A DNA stretch of 64,000 nt from DATFNV01 sp963827935 (GCA_963827935.1 CAWHCN010000011.1:868001-932000), one strand, 5' to 3'; counted from the stretch's first letter, positions 48,264-57,392 are shown. Numbers and translations: made by a program. The notes: generated by a model from the sequence alone, not told the origin.

Positions 48264-49838
48264 ATGAGCGCTCCCCAGGTCTTCCTTGTCGGCGCTGGCC
48301 CCGGCCACACGGGTCTGCTGACGGTGCGCGCCGTGGAATGCCTGCAACAGGCCGACCTGGTCCTGTACGACCGCCTGGTCGCTCCGGCCCTGCTCGACCT
48401 GGCGCCGGCCCGGGCGGAGCGGGTGTGCGTCACCGAATTGGCGGACCACCATCCGGAGCGCGGGCCGCACGTCCAGGACCGGATGATTGCCGCTGCCCGG
48501 CAGGGCCGGCGGGTAGTTCGGCTCAAGGGGGGCGATCCGTGCATCTTCGGCCGGGCCGGCGAAGAGGCCGAGGCCCTGCACCAGGCCGGCATCCCGTTCG
48601 AGATCGTCCCGGGCATCACCGCCGCCCTGGGAGCCGCGGCCTACGCCGGCATCCCGTTGACGCATCGCGCCCACGCCAGCGCCGTCGCCCTGGTGACGGG
48701 GCACGAGTGTCCGGGCAAGCCCGGCAGCGCCCTCGACTGGGAGGCGCTGGCCCGCTTTCCCGGGACCCTCGTTTTCTACATGGCCGTCTCGCACCTGGCG
48801 GACGTGGTGAGCGCCCTGCTGGCGCACGGCAAGGCGACGACGACGCCCGCCGCGGTGGTGCGGCAAGCGACGCTGGGCAGCCAGCGGACCGTGGTGGCGC
48901 CACTGGCGGAATTGCCAGCCGCCGTGCGCGAGGCCGGGCTGGGGCCGCCGGCCCTGGCCATCATCGGGCCGGTGGTCGGCCTGCGCGAGTCGCTGGCCTG
49001 GTTCGAGACCAGGCCGCTGTTCGGCCAGGGGGTCCTGGTCACCCGACCGCGCCACCAGGCCGGTGAATTGCTGCGCCGCCTCGAACAGCTTGGCGCCATT
49101 CCCTATCTGTTACCGACGGTTGAAATCCGCGAGCCGGACGATTGGGGCCCGGTGGACGCCGCGCTGGCCCACCTGGATCGCTATGGCTGGATCGTCTTCA
49201 CCAGCAGCAACGGGGTCCATGCCTTGATCCGGCGCCTGCTCCAGGGCGGGCGCAACCTGCGGGCCCTGGGATCGACCCGCCTGGCGGCCATCGGCCCGAG
49301 CACCGCCGCCGCCCTGCGCAGCTATCACCTGGTGGCCGACCTGGTGCCGCCGACCTACAACTCGGAGGCCCTGGCCGCCAGCCTGCGGGAGCCCGCGGCG
49401 GGGCAGCGCATCTTGCTGGCCCGTGCGGATCGAGGCCGCGATGTCCTCCGTCAGGAGTTGGCCGACGTGGCCGTCGTCGAGCAGGTCGCCGTCTATTCCC
49501 AGGTCGATGCCGTCGAGTCCGACCCTGCTGTACTGGACGCCCTGCGCCGGGGCGACATCCGCTTTGTCCTCCTGACCAGCTCCAACATTGCCCGTTCCCT
49601 GGCCCGCCTGGTGGACGAGCCGATCCACGAACGCATCCGGTCGGGAGCGATTCAGTTGGTGACGATCAGCGCGGTGACGAGTGCCGATGTGCGGGCGCTG
49701 GGTTGGCCGGTGGCGGGGGAGGCGCGGGAGGCCACGCAGGAAGGGGTGATCGCCGCCCTGGTGGCGCTGACGGGACAGGGAGTTAGCCCGACGCGCCAGC
49801 GAGGGTTTAGCGACCCCCTCGCTGGCGCGTCGGGCTAA
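48264..49838 (+). CDS. cobA-hemD: Uroporphyrinogen-III C-methyltransferase / uroporphyrinogen-III synthase fusion
   Basis: Bifunctional tetrapyrrole enzyme, 524 aa. SUMT/CobA domain (1-250): VFLVGAGPGHTGLLTVRA, VLYDRLVAPALLDLAP, RVVRLKGGDPCIFGRAGEEA, PFEIVPGITAALGAAAYAGI, PLTHRAHASAVALVTGHE. HemD domain (255-505): VLVTRPRHQAGELLRRLEQL, YGWIVFTSSNGVHAL, ARADRGRDVLRQEL, LLTSSNIARSLARLV. It makes uroporphyrinogen III and methylates it toward siroheme or cobalamin. The last 19 residues (SPTRQRGFSDPLAGASG) are encoded by a palindrome and are probably a later extension. Confidence 0.95.
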   Translation: MSAPQVFLVGAGPGHTGLLTVRAVECLQQADLVLYDRLVAPALLDLAPARAERVCVTELADHHPERGPHVQDRMIAAARQGRRVVRLKGGDPCIFGRAGEEAEALHQAGIPFEIVPGITAALGAAAYAGIPLTHRAHASAVALVTGHECPGKPGSALDWEALARFPGTLVFYMAVSHLADVVSALLAHGKATTTPAAVVRQATLGSQRTVVAPLAELPAAVREAGLGPPALAIIGPVVGLRESLAWFETRPLFGQGVLVTRPRHQAGELLRRLEQLGAIPYLLPTVEIREPDDWGPVDAALAHLDRYGWIVFTSSNGVHALIRRLLQGGRNLRALGSTRLAAIGPSTAAALRSYHLVADLVPPTYNSEALAASLREPAAGQRILLARADRGRDVLRQELADVAVVEQVAVYSQVDAVESDPAVLDALRRGDIRFVLLTSSNIARSLARLVDEPIHERIRSGAIQLVTISAVTSADVRALGWPVAGEAREATQEGVIAALVALTGQGVSPTRQRGFSDPLAGASG

Positions 49839-49839
49839 C
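49782..49839. repeat. GTTAGCCCGACGCGCCAGC palindrome overlapping cobA-hemD stop
   Basis: 24-bp perfect arms (GTTAGCCCGACGCGCCAGCG...) around TTTAGCGACC; another half copy (TGGCGCGTCGGGCTAAC) follows at 49844-49860. It supplies the stop codon of cobA-hemD and a 17-residue tail. Confidence 0.85.
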
Positions 49840-49871
49840 AAGATGGCGCGTCGGGCTAACGAATGTGGCAG

Positions 49872-50054
49872 TCATCGCAAATCGCGCAGCGCATCCCAGC
49901 CCAGGAAGAGCACCAGGCCGCTGGCCAGAATGCCGAAGATGTCAACTGCCAGGTTGAGGCGGCCGAACGGAAACTCCAGGAAAATGTCGAGGAGGAAGAG
50001 CAGGAGCATCAGGCCGGCGACCCCGATCGAGCCCCAGCACAGCCATTTTTCCAT
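49872..50054 (-). CDS. Small membrane protein
   Basis: 60 aa from ATG 50054: MEKWLCWGSIGVAGLMLLLF, a second hydrophobic stretch (VDIFGILASGLVLFLGWDAL) and a short basic end (RDLR). Two transmembrane helices, no domain known. A longer in-frame form from 50117 has weaker support. Confidence 0.6.
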   Translation of the reverse strand: MEKWLCWGSIGVAGLMLLLFLLDIFLEFPFGRLNLAVDIFGILASGLVLFLGWDALRDLR

Positions 50055-50376
50055 CGTGATCGCCCAGCGCTGACCCGCAGACCGGGGAATACCCGCTTGA
50101 GTGGACACGTTACCCACCTCCGGCAGGGCTCGGGAGCAATTCCTTTACAGTGTGCGTCATTGTAGCGGCTGACTCTAAGGCCGCCACTGGCATCGCGTCA
50201 AGAAAATAGTCGCGCCCACCTGCCCACCTTGTGCGGGCGGTACAGGCGGAAAAACCGGCCTGGTGCGCGCCGCCCGGCGGGCGGCGGCTAAACGGAATGC
50301 GGACCCTTGCAAATCGCTGTCCGCCCGCTTACAGTGGCACAGACTCACAGCTTTCGCACAGCCAAAGGTGGGGCAG

Positions 50377-51093
50377 GTGCTCGTCTTTCCGGCCATCGAC
50401 CTCCGCGGCGGACAGTGCGTCCGTCTCCGACAGGGCGACTATAACCAGGAAACCGTGTTCGGCGGCGACCCGGCCGAAATGGCGCGCCGCTGGGTCGCCC
50501 AGGGTGCCGCCTACCTCCATCTCGTCGATCTCGACGGGGCCCGTCAGGGTCGTCCCGTCAATGGGGCCAGCGTTCAGGCCATTGTCGAGGCCGCCGGCGT
50601 TCCCTGTCAGCTCGGCGGCGGACTCCGCACTGAAGCCGATGTGGACCTGGCCCTGGGCTGGGGAGTGAGTCGAGTCATCATCGGCACACGGGCGCTGGAG
50701 AATCCGACCTGGTTGGAGGATCTCTGCCGGCGCTGGCCCGGGCGCATCGTGCTGGGCCTCGACGCCCTGGATGGCCTCTTGGCCACGGGCGGGTGGCTGC
50801 ACCTGTCGGGGAAGTCGGCACTGGAGTTTGCCCGGGACTGCTCGGATTGGCCACTGGCCGCCCTTGTCGCCACCGACATCAGCCGCGACGGCATGCTGGA
50901 CGGGCCGAACCTGAACGCGCTGGCCGAGCTGGCCGGCGCCGTCCCCATTCCGGTGATTGCCTCCGGGGGGGTGACCACCGCGGACGACGTTCGCCGGCTG
51001 GCCCAACTCGGGCTGGCCGGCTGCATCATAGGCCGGGCCCTCTATGAGGGCCGGCTGGAGTTACGCCAAGCCATCGCCGCGGCCGCCGGTTGA
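50377..51093 (+). CDS. hisA: Phosphoribosylformimino-5-aminoimidazole carboxamide ribotide isomerase
   Basis: Histidine synthesis, fourth step. 238-aa barrel from GTG 50377: VFPAIDLRGGQCVRLRQGDY with the catalytic Asp, YLHLVDLDGARQG, QLGGGLRTEADVD, IIGTRALENP, IVLGLDALDG (usually GIDARDG), ATDISRDGMLDGPNL with the second catalytic Asp, and IASGGVTTADDV. Intact. Stop lies inside a 70-bp palindrome. Confidence 0.93.
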   Translation: MLVFPAIDLRGGQCVRLRQGDYNQETVFGGDPAEMARRWVAQGAAYLHLVDLDGARQGRPVNGASVQAIVEAAGVPCQLGGGLRTEADVDLALGWGVSRVIIGTRALENPTWLEDLCRRWPGRIVLGLDALDGLLATGGWLHLSGKSALEFARDCSDWPLAALVATDISRDGMLDGPNLNALAELAGAVPIPVIASGGVTTADDVRRLAQLGLAGCIIGRALYEGRLELRQAIAAAAG

Positions 51094-51148
51094 TTTATCG
51101 TTTCGCGTTCTGGTGCGAACGCGAAACGATAAATCAACCGGCGGCCGC
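51079..51148. repeat. 32-bp-arm perfect palindrome spanning the hisA stop
   Basis: Arms GCGGCCGCCGGTTGATTTAT... (51079-51110) and inverse (51117-51148), loop TGGTGC. The hisA TGA is inside the left arm, and the EF-G gene begins 22 bp after the right arm. Confidence 0.93.
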
Positions 51149-51169
51149 TGACATTCCCAGAGGTTACTC

Positions 51170-53313
51170 ATGGCCAAGTACAAGGTGGATGACATCCGCA
51201 ACATCGCCCTGGTAGGACACGGCGCCGCCGGGAAGACCTCGCTGGCCGATGCCCTCCTCTTTGCCGCCAAGGCCGTCGGCCGCCGCGGCAGCCCCGACGA
51301 GGGGACCAGCGTTTCCGACTACGACGAGGAAGAGCACAAGCGCCATTTCTCCATCGATACCAGCATCCTGCACCTCGAACACAAGGGGAAGCGGTTCCAC
51401 CTGCTCGACACGCCCGGCTACCCGGACTTTGTCGGGGCGGCCCTGGAAGGGCTCAATGCCGTCGAGACGGCGGTCATCGTCGTCTCGGCCCCCAACGGGG
51501 TCGAGGTCAACACCCGGCGGATGTTCAACGAGGCCGGCCGGCGCGGACTGGCCCGCCTCATCGTTATCAACAAAATGGATGCCGATAATATCCAGTTCGA
51601 GACCTTGCTCAAGGCCCTCCGCGATACGTTCGGCAAGAACTGCGTCCTGCTCGACGCGCCCAACGGCGTGGGGCGCAGTTCTCGGGCGATGTCAGCGTCC
51701 TCAATCCGCCGGCCCAGGTGCCGCCGGGCTGCCCCGTTGACCTGGCCGCCGCCCGCAGCCTGCTGGTGGACGCCATCGTCGAGAGCGACGAGGCGCTCAT
51801 GGAGAAGTACCTGACTGAAGGCGACGTCAGCGCCGCCGAATTGGAGCACGCCCTGCCCCACGCGCTGGCGACCAGCGCCGTTATCCCGATTCTCTGTACC
51901 GCGGCGAAGAAGGACATCGGCATCGTCGAGCTGCTCGACACCCTGGCCGACAACGTCGCCTCGCCGGCCGAGGCCCCGCCGCGCAAGGCCGTCAAGGGGA
52001 GCGTCGGCAATCTGCAAGAGGTGACCCTGGAACCCAAGGAGTCGGCCGAATTTGTCGGCCAGGTCTTCAAGACCCTGACCGACAAGTTCGTCGGCAACCT
52101 GTCGTTCATCCGTGTGCTGTCCGGACGGCTGGCCCCGGAACACGCCCTGTTCAACGCCCGCACCGGCAAATCGTCGCGCTTCGGCGGCGTGTTGCAAATG
52201 CAGGGCAAGGACCAGAAAACGGTGCCGGAAGCCATCGCCGGCGACATCGTGGCCGTCGCCAAAGTCGAGGACCTACACATCGGCGATACGGTCGGCACCA
52301 GCGCCGCCGTGCCGCGCCTCGCCCTGCCGACCTTCCCGACGCCGATGTTCGGCTTGGCCGTCGAGCCCAAGGCCCGCGGCGACGAGCAGAAAATCAGCAC
52401 CAGCCTGGCCAAGATCGCCAACGAGGACCCCACGTTCATCGTCTCCCGCGACACGCAGACCCACGAAATGGTCATCACCGGCATGAGCCAGCTGCACCTG
52501 GACGTGATCCAGCACCGTCTCAAGCGCCGCTTCGATCTGGAAGTCGTGACCAAGGAGCCGAAGGTCCCCTACCGGGAGACCATCACCGCGAAGGCCGACG
52601 ACAACCACCGCCACAAGAAGCAGTCCGGCGGCCGCGGCCAGTTCGGCGAGGTCCACCTCCGCGTCTATCCGCTCAAGGACGTGGACATCCACAGTGAGGA
52701 GGAGCTGACGGAGAAGTTCGCCAACAAGGACCATTTCGAGAAGCTGCGCTCGGCCCACTACGACGCCGAGCACAACTTCGCGTTCATCGACCATGTCGTC
52801 GGCGGCACCATTCCAACCCAGTTCCTGCCGGCCGTGGAGAAGGGGTGCAAGGAACTGCTGGAACGCGGTGCGCTGGCCGGGTTCCGCATTCAGGACGTGG
52901 CCGTCGAGGTCTATTTCGGCAAGGATCATCCGGTGGACAGCTCGGAAGCCGCCTTCAAGACCGCCGGACGCATGGCGTTCAAGAAGGCGTTCCTGGGCGC
53001 CCGGCCGGTGCTGCTGGAGCCGATCGTCAACCTGGAAGTGACGGCCCCGTCCAAGTATACCGGGGCCATCCTGAGCGACCTCAACACCAAACGGGCCCGG
53101 GTGGAAAACCAGGACAGCCTGCCGGGCGACCTGGCGGTGATCACGGCCAAGGCGCCGCTTGCGGAAGTGATGCGCTACGCCGCCGTCCTGGGCAGCATCA
53201 CCCAGGGCCAGGGCTCGTACTCGATGGAGTTCAGCCACTACGATCAGGTGCCGGGCACCGTGCAGCAACAGATCGTGAGCAAGGCGAAGGTACACGAGGA
53301 AGAGGAGGATTAG
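51170..53313 (+). CDS. Elongation factor G-like translational GTPase (frameshifted)
   Basis: About 714 aa. GTPase domain with P-loop NIALVGHGAAGKTSLADAL (GHGAAGKT), FHLLDTPGYPDFVGAAL (G3) and VINKMD (G4), then one indel near 51675. The rest is intact: domain II (TLEPKESAEFVGQVFKTLTD), domain III (MSQLHLDVIQHRLKRRFDLE), domain IV (KKQSGGRGQFGEVHLRVYPL) and a C-terminal SYSMEFSHYDQVPGTVQQQI. The short G1-to-G3 spacing and sequence suggest a non-canonical paralogue of EF-G rather than the main FusA. Not in a rpsL-rpsG-tuf cluster, which agrees. Confidence 0.9.
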
Positions 53314-53320
53314 CGCAATT

Positions 53321-53399
53321 GTTTAGCCGCGAGCTTGTGCGAGCGCCTCCCCGCTTACGCGGGAGGCTCGCTAACGTTCACAGAAGCTCGCGGCCAAAC
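53321..53399. repeat. Nested palindrome after the EF-G gene
   Basis: Outer arms GTTTAGCCGCGAGCTT and AAGCTCGCGGCCAAAC, inner hairpin GCGAGCGCCTCCC with GGGAGGCTCGC. A half-copy lies at 56015-56045. Probable terminator for the convergent pair of genes. Confidence 0.75.
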
Positions 53400-53405
53400 G
53401 GGCGG

Positions 53406-53963
53406 TTACTGGCCGACGCCGCCGTTGAAGCCGCCGCCCTTGCCGCCGATGCCGCCGCCACCGAAGCCGCCAATACCGCCGCCGCCGAACCCACCGATGC
53501 CGCCGAAGCCGCCGCCGCCGCCAAACTGGCCGCCGCCAAAGCCCCCGCCGCCGAACTGACCGCCGAAGCCGCCGCCGCCAAACTGGCCGCCGCCGCCAAA
53601 CTGGCCACCACCGAAGCCGCCGCCGCCGAACTGGCCACCACCGAAGCCGCCGCCGCCGAACTGGCCACCACCGAAGCCGCCGCCGCCACCGAAGCCCTGG
53701 CCGGAACCCTGGAAGCCACCGGCACCGCCGCCGCCGAAGCCGCCGATGCCGCCACCGCCCATGCCGCCGACGCCATTATTCTGGCCACCGACGATGCCCT
53801 GCAGGCCCGCCATGATCTGAGGGCAGAGCACGGTTCCGCTGCCCTGGTTGAATTTCGGGAAATTGAATTGCGCCTGAGAAGGCTCGGAAAGGAGAAGCAA
53901 CCCGCCGACCGCCGCCATGCCGCACACCGTCCCTGCCAGAAGTAGCCGTCCTGATTGTGTCAT
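53406..53963 (-). CDS. Secreted glycine-rich repeat protein 1
   Basis: 185 aa from ATG 53963. Signal peptide MTQSGRLLLAGTVCGMAAVG, a conserved 35-aa block (AQFNFPKFNQGSGTVLCPQI, MAGLQGIVGGQNNG), then a long GGGFGGGQFGG-type repeat region of about 120 residues. Almost no charge in the repeat. Resembles self-assembling or surface fibre proteins; no known domain. Paralogue of the gene at 54353 in the same orientation. GGGGG before the ATG may bind the ribosome. Confidence 0.75.
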   Translation of the reverse strand: MTQSGRLLLAGTVCGMAAVGGLLLLSEPSQAQFNFPKFNQGSGTVLCPQIMAGLQGIVGGQNNGVGGMGGGGIGGFGGGGAGGFQGSGQGFGGGGGFGGGQFGGGGFGGGQFGGGGFGGGQFGGGGQFGGGGFGGQFGGGGFGGGQFGGGGGFGGIGGFGGGGIGGFGGGGIGGKGGGFNGGVGQ

Positions 53964-54188
53964 CAATCCCCCAGGTAAGACGTTCTGCAGCGCTGTTCGT
54001 CGGAGCGAGCGGTACAACAGCGTACCTCATCAACTCCCCAATATATCATCCGGATCACTATAGCCGCACGCCAGGCGCCGCGATAGGCGCCAAATTCGAG
54101 TTTGTGAGAAATAACCTTCGCCGACCTCCGCTCGCCGGATCAGAATCCGGTGAGTCGGGTCCCAGTGCGTCGTCAAGGCTTGGATCTG

Positions 54189-54245
54189 GGGTAGCCGAAC
54201 TCGCCAGAGTTCGGATTTTCTGAAGTCTGGCGACTTCAGCTACCC
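54189..54245. repeat. Cruciform repeat between the two glycine-rich genes
   Basis: GGGTAGC...GCTACCC enclosing two small hairpins, CCGAACTC..GAGTTCGG and CTGAAGTC..GACTTCAG. Could fold as a three-way junction. I recall similar GAACTCGCCAGAGTTCGG repeats from planctomycete genomes. The rest of the 389-bp gap (53964-54352) holds nothing I recognise. Confidence 0.75.
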
Positions 54246-54352
54246 AAGATCATGGCACGGGGCAGGAGGAGATGGTGGAGGGACGTGCGTCCGAGGCGTT
54301 ACGGGGCCGGAGTTCCATCCCCGTAACGCAGCTGACGGCTGGCGGGAGGGTT

Positions 54353-54928
54353 TCACTGGGCGAATTCGCCATTAAAGCCGCCGAGCTTGCCACCTAGGCC
54401 GCCCAGGCCGCCGCCAAAGCCGCCCAGGCCGCCGCCCAGGCCGCCACCAAAGCCGCCACCAAAGCCGCCCAGGCCACCGCCGAAGCCGCCCAGGCCACCG
54501 CCGAAGCCACCGAGGCCACCGCCGAACTGGCCGCCGAAGCCGCCGCCAAACTGGCCGCCACCGAAGCCGCCGCCAAACTGGCCGCCACCGAAGCCGCCGC
54601 CGAACTGGCCGCCGCCGAAGCCCCCGCCGAACTGGCCGCCGCCAAGGCCGCCGATGCCAGCGAACTGGCCGGAGCCCTGGAAGCCGCCGACGCCGCCGCC
54701 GCCAAACCCACCGATGCCGCCCCCGCCCTGGCCGCCGAAGCCGTTATTCTGCCCGCCCACAATTCCTTGCAGGCCGGCCATGATCTGGGGTACGAGGATC
54801 GTACTCGTGTTCTGATTGAACTTCGGAAAATTGAATTGCGCTTTGGACGGTTCCGGCGTGGCCAGCGTCCAGCCCAGACCCAGGGCGACGACGACGCCCC
54901 CAAGCAGCATGCGTTGGACCGCAGACAT
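54353..54928 (-). CDS. Secreted glycine-rich repeat protein 2
   Basis: 191 aa from ATG 54928. Signal peptide (MSAVQRMLLGGVVVALGLG) and the same block as its paralogue (AQFNFPKFNQNTSTILVPQI, MAGLQGIVGGQNNG), then GGGFGGGQFGGGFGG and GGLGGFGG repeats. The repeat units differ from copy 1 in spacing (FGGGQFGG against QFGGGG), so the arrays expanded independently. No function known; structural surface role suspected. Confidence 0.75.
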   Translation of the reverse strand: MSAVQRMLLGGVVVALGLGWTLATPEPSKAQFNFPKFNQNTSTILVPQIMAGLQGIVGGQNNGFGGQGGGGIGGFGGGGVGGFQGSGQFAGIGGLGGGQFGGGFGGGQFGGGFGGGQFGGGFGGGQFGGGFGGQFGGGLGGFGGGLGGFGGGLGGFGGGFGGGLGGGLGGFGGGLGGLGGKLGGFNGEFAQ

Positions 54929-55193
54929 GATTGTCCCTCCAAAAAAGGGGGATGAGGAAAAGAAAAATGCGGTTGGTCCCTTAACCGCATTGGCCGTTCC
55001 ACAACCAATGGGCGAATGTGTTGCACTCTACCCGATTCCCACCCTCCAGCATAGCTGGGGAATCTGTCCGGAGGCAAGGGAAAACTCTTCCCCAACGGCC
55101 TGTAACGACTCAATCGATAAAACGGGCCGGCAACTCAAGCTTGCGCGGGAAAACATGGGGGAGCGCGATTTTTTCTTGTCCTCCCCAGCGTCG

Positions 55194-55997
55194 TCAGGGG
55201 GCAGTCACCTTCAACGCCGTCTCGAAGGTCGCCGTCTTCTTGCTGTTCCGGTCCGTCACGCTGATGCGCAGCGTGAAATCGCCTGGCTTGGACAGGACCA
55301 GGAAGCCGCCGAAATCGAGGGCCGGCAACTCCTTGACCACCTTGGCATCGTCCTTCTCAGCAATAAGACGAAGCGGTTTGGGGATCAGTTCCTTCCGATC
55401 CTTGTCGAGCACCTGCACTGTCAGCTCGTTGTCGATCTTGCCCTGGGAACGGTCGAAGCCGATGGTGTAGAGGCGGAAGTGCAGCTGTTCACCGAGGACC
55501 CCACCCGCCGGGGCCGGTACGGTGGCGCCGGCATCGTGGAAGAAGGTGGGCGAGACGATGGCGAACTCCGTCGCCTTCAGGTTCAGTTTCTTCTCGAACC
55601 CCGTCTCCTCGCCCGCGAGATTGTCCTTGATCGTTACCTTGACGGTATACTCCCCGGCAATCACCGGCTCGGCGAGGAGGACCGAAACCGCGGCGGGGAA
55701 CGAATCACTGCCAAAGGCCAGCTGCCCCTTGCCCGGGATCTTTCGAGTCAGCACCTCCTTGCCCTTGTCGTCGAGCACCTTCCACGACACCTCGACGTCG
55801 AGTTTCCCCTCGTCGTCGGCCTTCGCCCCAGTGACGATGAAGCGGAAGACCACTTCGTCGTAGGGATAGAAGTCGAGCGACTTGCGCACCGGCCCGAGCC
55901 GGCCGTGGCAGGCTTCGATCTTCTCGACCTCGAGCTTGGCGAAGGCCGGCCCCGCGGACAGGACAAACAGGAGGATCGCGGGAAGGAAACGGTGCAT
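55194..55997 (-). CDS. Secreted Ig-like/beta-rich hypothetical protein
   Basis: 267 aa from ATG 55997. Signal peptide MHRFLPAILLFVLSAGPAFA. Two repeats of a beta-sandwich-like domain, each opening with a VVFRFIVTGAKADDEGKLDV- or HFRLYTIGFDRSQGKIDNEL-type stretch and closing with GEYTVKVTIKDNLAG or GDFTLRISVTDRNSKKTA. These resemble periplasmic Ig-like folds. Intact. Function unknown. Confidence 0.7.
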   Translation of the reverse strand: MHRFLPAILLFVLSAGPAFAKLEVEKIEACHGRLGPVRKSLDFYPYDEVVFRFIVTGAKADDEGKLDVEVSWKVLDDKGKEVLTRKIPGKGQLAFGSDSFPAAVSVLLAEPVIAGEYTVKVTIKDNLAGEETGFEKKLNLKATEFAIVSPTFFHDAGATVPAPAGGVLGEQLHFRLYTIGFDRSQGKIDNELTVQVLDKDRKELIPKPLRLIAEKDDAKVVKELPALDFGGFLVLSKPGDFTLRISVTDRNSKKTATFETALKVTAP

Positions 55998-56142
55998 GGA
56001 TGGACCTCGTGAGGGGTTTAGCCGCGAACTTCTGCGAGCGCTTAGCAAACGTCACACGCGGCCTCCGCCGCGATACCATCCCCAGGCGCTGTGCCCAATA
56101 ACATGAGCGGATGTTCAGTTTTTGGCACAGCGCCTGGAGAGC

Positions 56143-56225
56143 GTAGGGTGCGTCAAGCGTACTCGCGCCGACGCACCGGGGGGCAGGAACGGTGCGTCGG
56201 CGTGAGTACGCTTGACGCACCCTAC
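56143..56225. repeat. GTAGGGTGCGTCAAGCGTAC palindrome (83 bp)
   Basis: Arms GTAGGGTGCGTCAAGCGTAC... and inverse, about 36 bp each with one mismatch (CGCGCC against GGCGTG), loop GGGGGGCAGGAAC. Confidence 0.88.
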
Positions 56226-56235
56226 AACTACGACT

Positions 56236-56315
56236 GGGTGGCACGCTCTGAGGTACTCCGAAGGGCGTGCAGGACTGTCAGCACGCCCTTCGGAGTACCT
56301 CAGAGCGTGCCACCC
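56236..56315. repeat. GGGTGGCACGCTCTGAGGTA palindrome (80 bp)
   Basis: 35-bp perfect arms, loop AGGACTGTCA. It follows 10 bp after the previous palindrome and ends 8 bp before the convergent gene at 56324. The pair fills the intergenic space. Confidence 0.92.
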
Positions 56316-56323
56316 GAAACAGA

Positions 56324-57028
56324 TCACCGGCGATCATCGCCCTCTTCGTAGGCGTCGCTGTCCGGTTGGCGGCGCCGCTTCCGGTCGGGGTCGTAGTAGC
56401 CACCGTCATCGTCCCTGTCAGCCGGCCGACGTTTGGCGCGCGGCCGATCGCCCTCCTCGTCGTCCCGTCCTCGGCCTCGGCGCGGGCGGTCGTCGTCCTC
56501 ATCCTGCCGGTCGCGGTCGGCGCGGCGATCCTCGCGAATCGCTTCGACGAAGTCCTTGGACAGGGCGGCGAGGGTAATCGAGCGATCGGTGATCTCGTTG
56601 GCCTTGATGCCTGCGGCCTGCATGATGGCGGCCACGATCAGCCAGACCAGCAGTAGGACAGCGCTCACACCGCAGGCGACGCCGAAGATATTGCTCACGT
56701 TTTGGTTGTCGATAGTGCCGGCCAGGATTCCGAAGGCGATGGCAGCCAGGAGAAACCCAAGCAACCCGCCGTACATAAAGAGCGCGCGGTTCCGCCAATA
56801 ATTGCGATGCCGCTCGCAAAACGGTAGGCGGACGGTCATCCTCTTCGTCAGCACCATGGCGACGATCACGTAGAGCAGCAAGCCCACGAAGATGAGCACG
56901 ACGATCCACGGCGGGTACCAGGAGAATCTCTTGGCCGGAGCGGCAACGGCCTTGTCCCCGCATTTGGCACAAACGCCGGGCAGTTCGTACTCCTCGATCT
57001 CATAGCGGCCCAGGCGGATGCTGGCCAT
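56324..57028 (-). CDS. Membrane protein with Cys pair and highly charged tail
   Basis: 234 aa from ATG 57028. N-terminal LPGVCAKCGDKAVA (CxxC), three to four TM helices (PPWIVVLIFVGLLLYVIVAM, ALFMYGGLLGFLLAAIAFGI, VSAVLLLVWLIVAAIM), a soluble helix (SITLAALSKDFVEAIRED) and a tail of alternating Asp/Arg (DRQDEDDDRPRRGRGR). The tail is low-complexity and probably disordered. No family known to me. Confidence 0.7.
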   Translation of the reverse strand: MASIRLGRYEIEEYELPGVCAKCGDKAVAAPAKRFSWYPPWIVVLIFVGLLLYVIVAMVLTKRMTVRLPFCERHRNYWRNRALFMYGGLLGFLLAAIAFGILAGTIDNQNVSNIFGVACGVSAVLLLVWLIVAAIMQAAGIKANEITDRSITLAALSKDFVEAIREDRRADRDRQDEDDDRPRRGRGRDDEEGDRPRAKRRPADRDDDGGYYDPDRKRRRQPDSDAYEEGDDRR

Positions 57029-57038
57029 GACGGTCCTT

Positions 57039-57268
57039 TCACGACGGGGGGGCCGGCGCGACGGACTCGCGCTGGCAGGGCAGCTGATCGAGGGCCGGGC
57101 AGCCCGCCGGCAGTTCCGCTTCCTCCGCGATTAGCTTGGGAAAACCGTCCGTGATGGGGAACTTCAGGCCGCAGCGCGTACACAGCAGATGCTCGCCCTC
57201 TTCGGCCAGGCGGCTCCGGCGGTCCAGGGGGCAGCGCAGAATCTTCGAGCAGTTCGGGGCTGAGCATG
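57039..57268 (-). CDS. Trm112-like zinc-ribbon protein (frameshifted at N-terminus)
   Basis: Reconstructed start ATG 57268 reads MLSPELLE, then one base too many near 57244. The next frame continues ILRCPLDRRSRLAEEGEH and LLCTRCGLKFPITDGFPKLI, the Trm112/YcaR pattern of two cysteines before and two after. About 76 aa. The C-terminus PALDQLPCQRESVAPAPPS is an extension. Role in tRNA or rRNA methylation partnership is by family only. Confidence 0.7.
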
Positions 57269-57392
57269 GCAAGCCTTCGAGGCGAAACTGCCTCCGGCGC
57301 GGGGAGTGAGAGCGGGCGATCAAGGCGCTGGGGCGGATTATAAAAGCACGGAGCGGGCCTCGTCAATCAGGCCCCAGGCCCGCGTCCGCGCC

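Noticed and set aside
54387..54815. Pro/Lys-rich open frame on the plus strand
   Set aside because: Mirror of the glycine-rich repeat gene; PPKPP repeats arise from the complementary codons.
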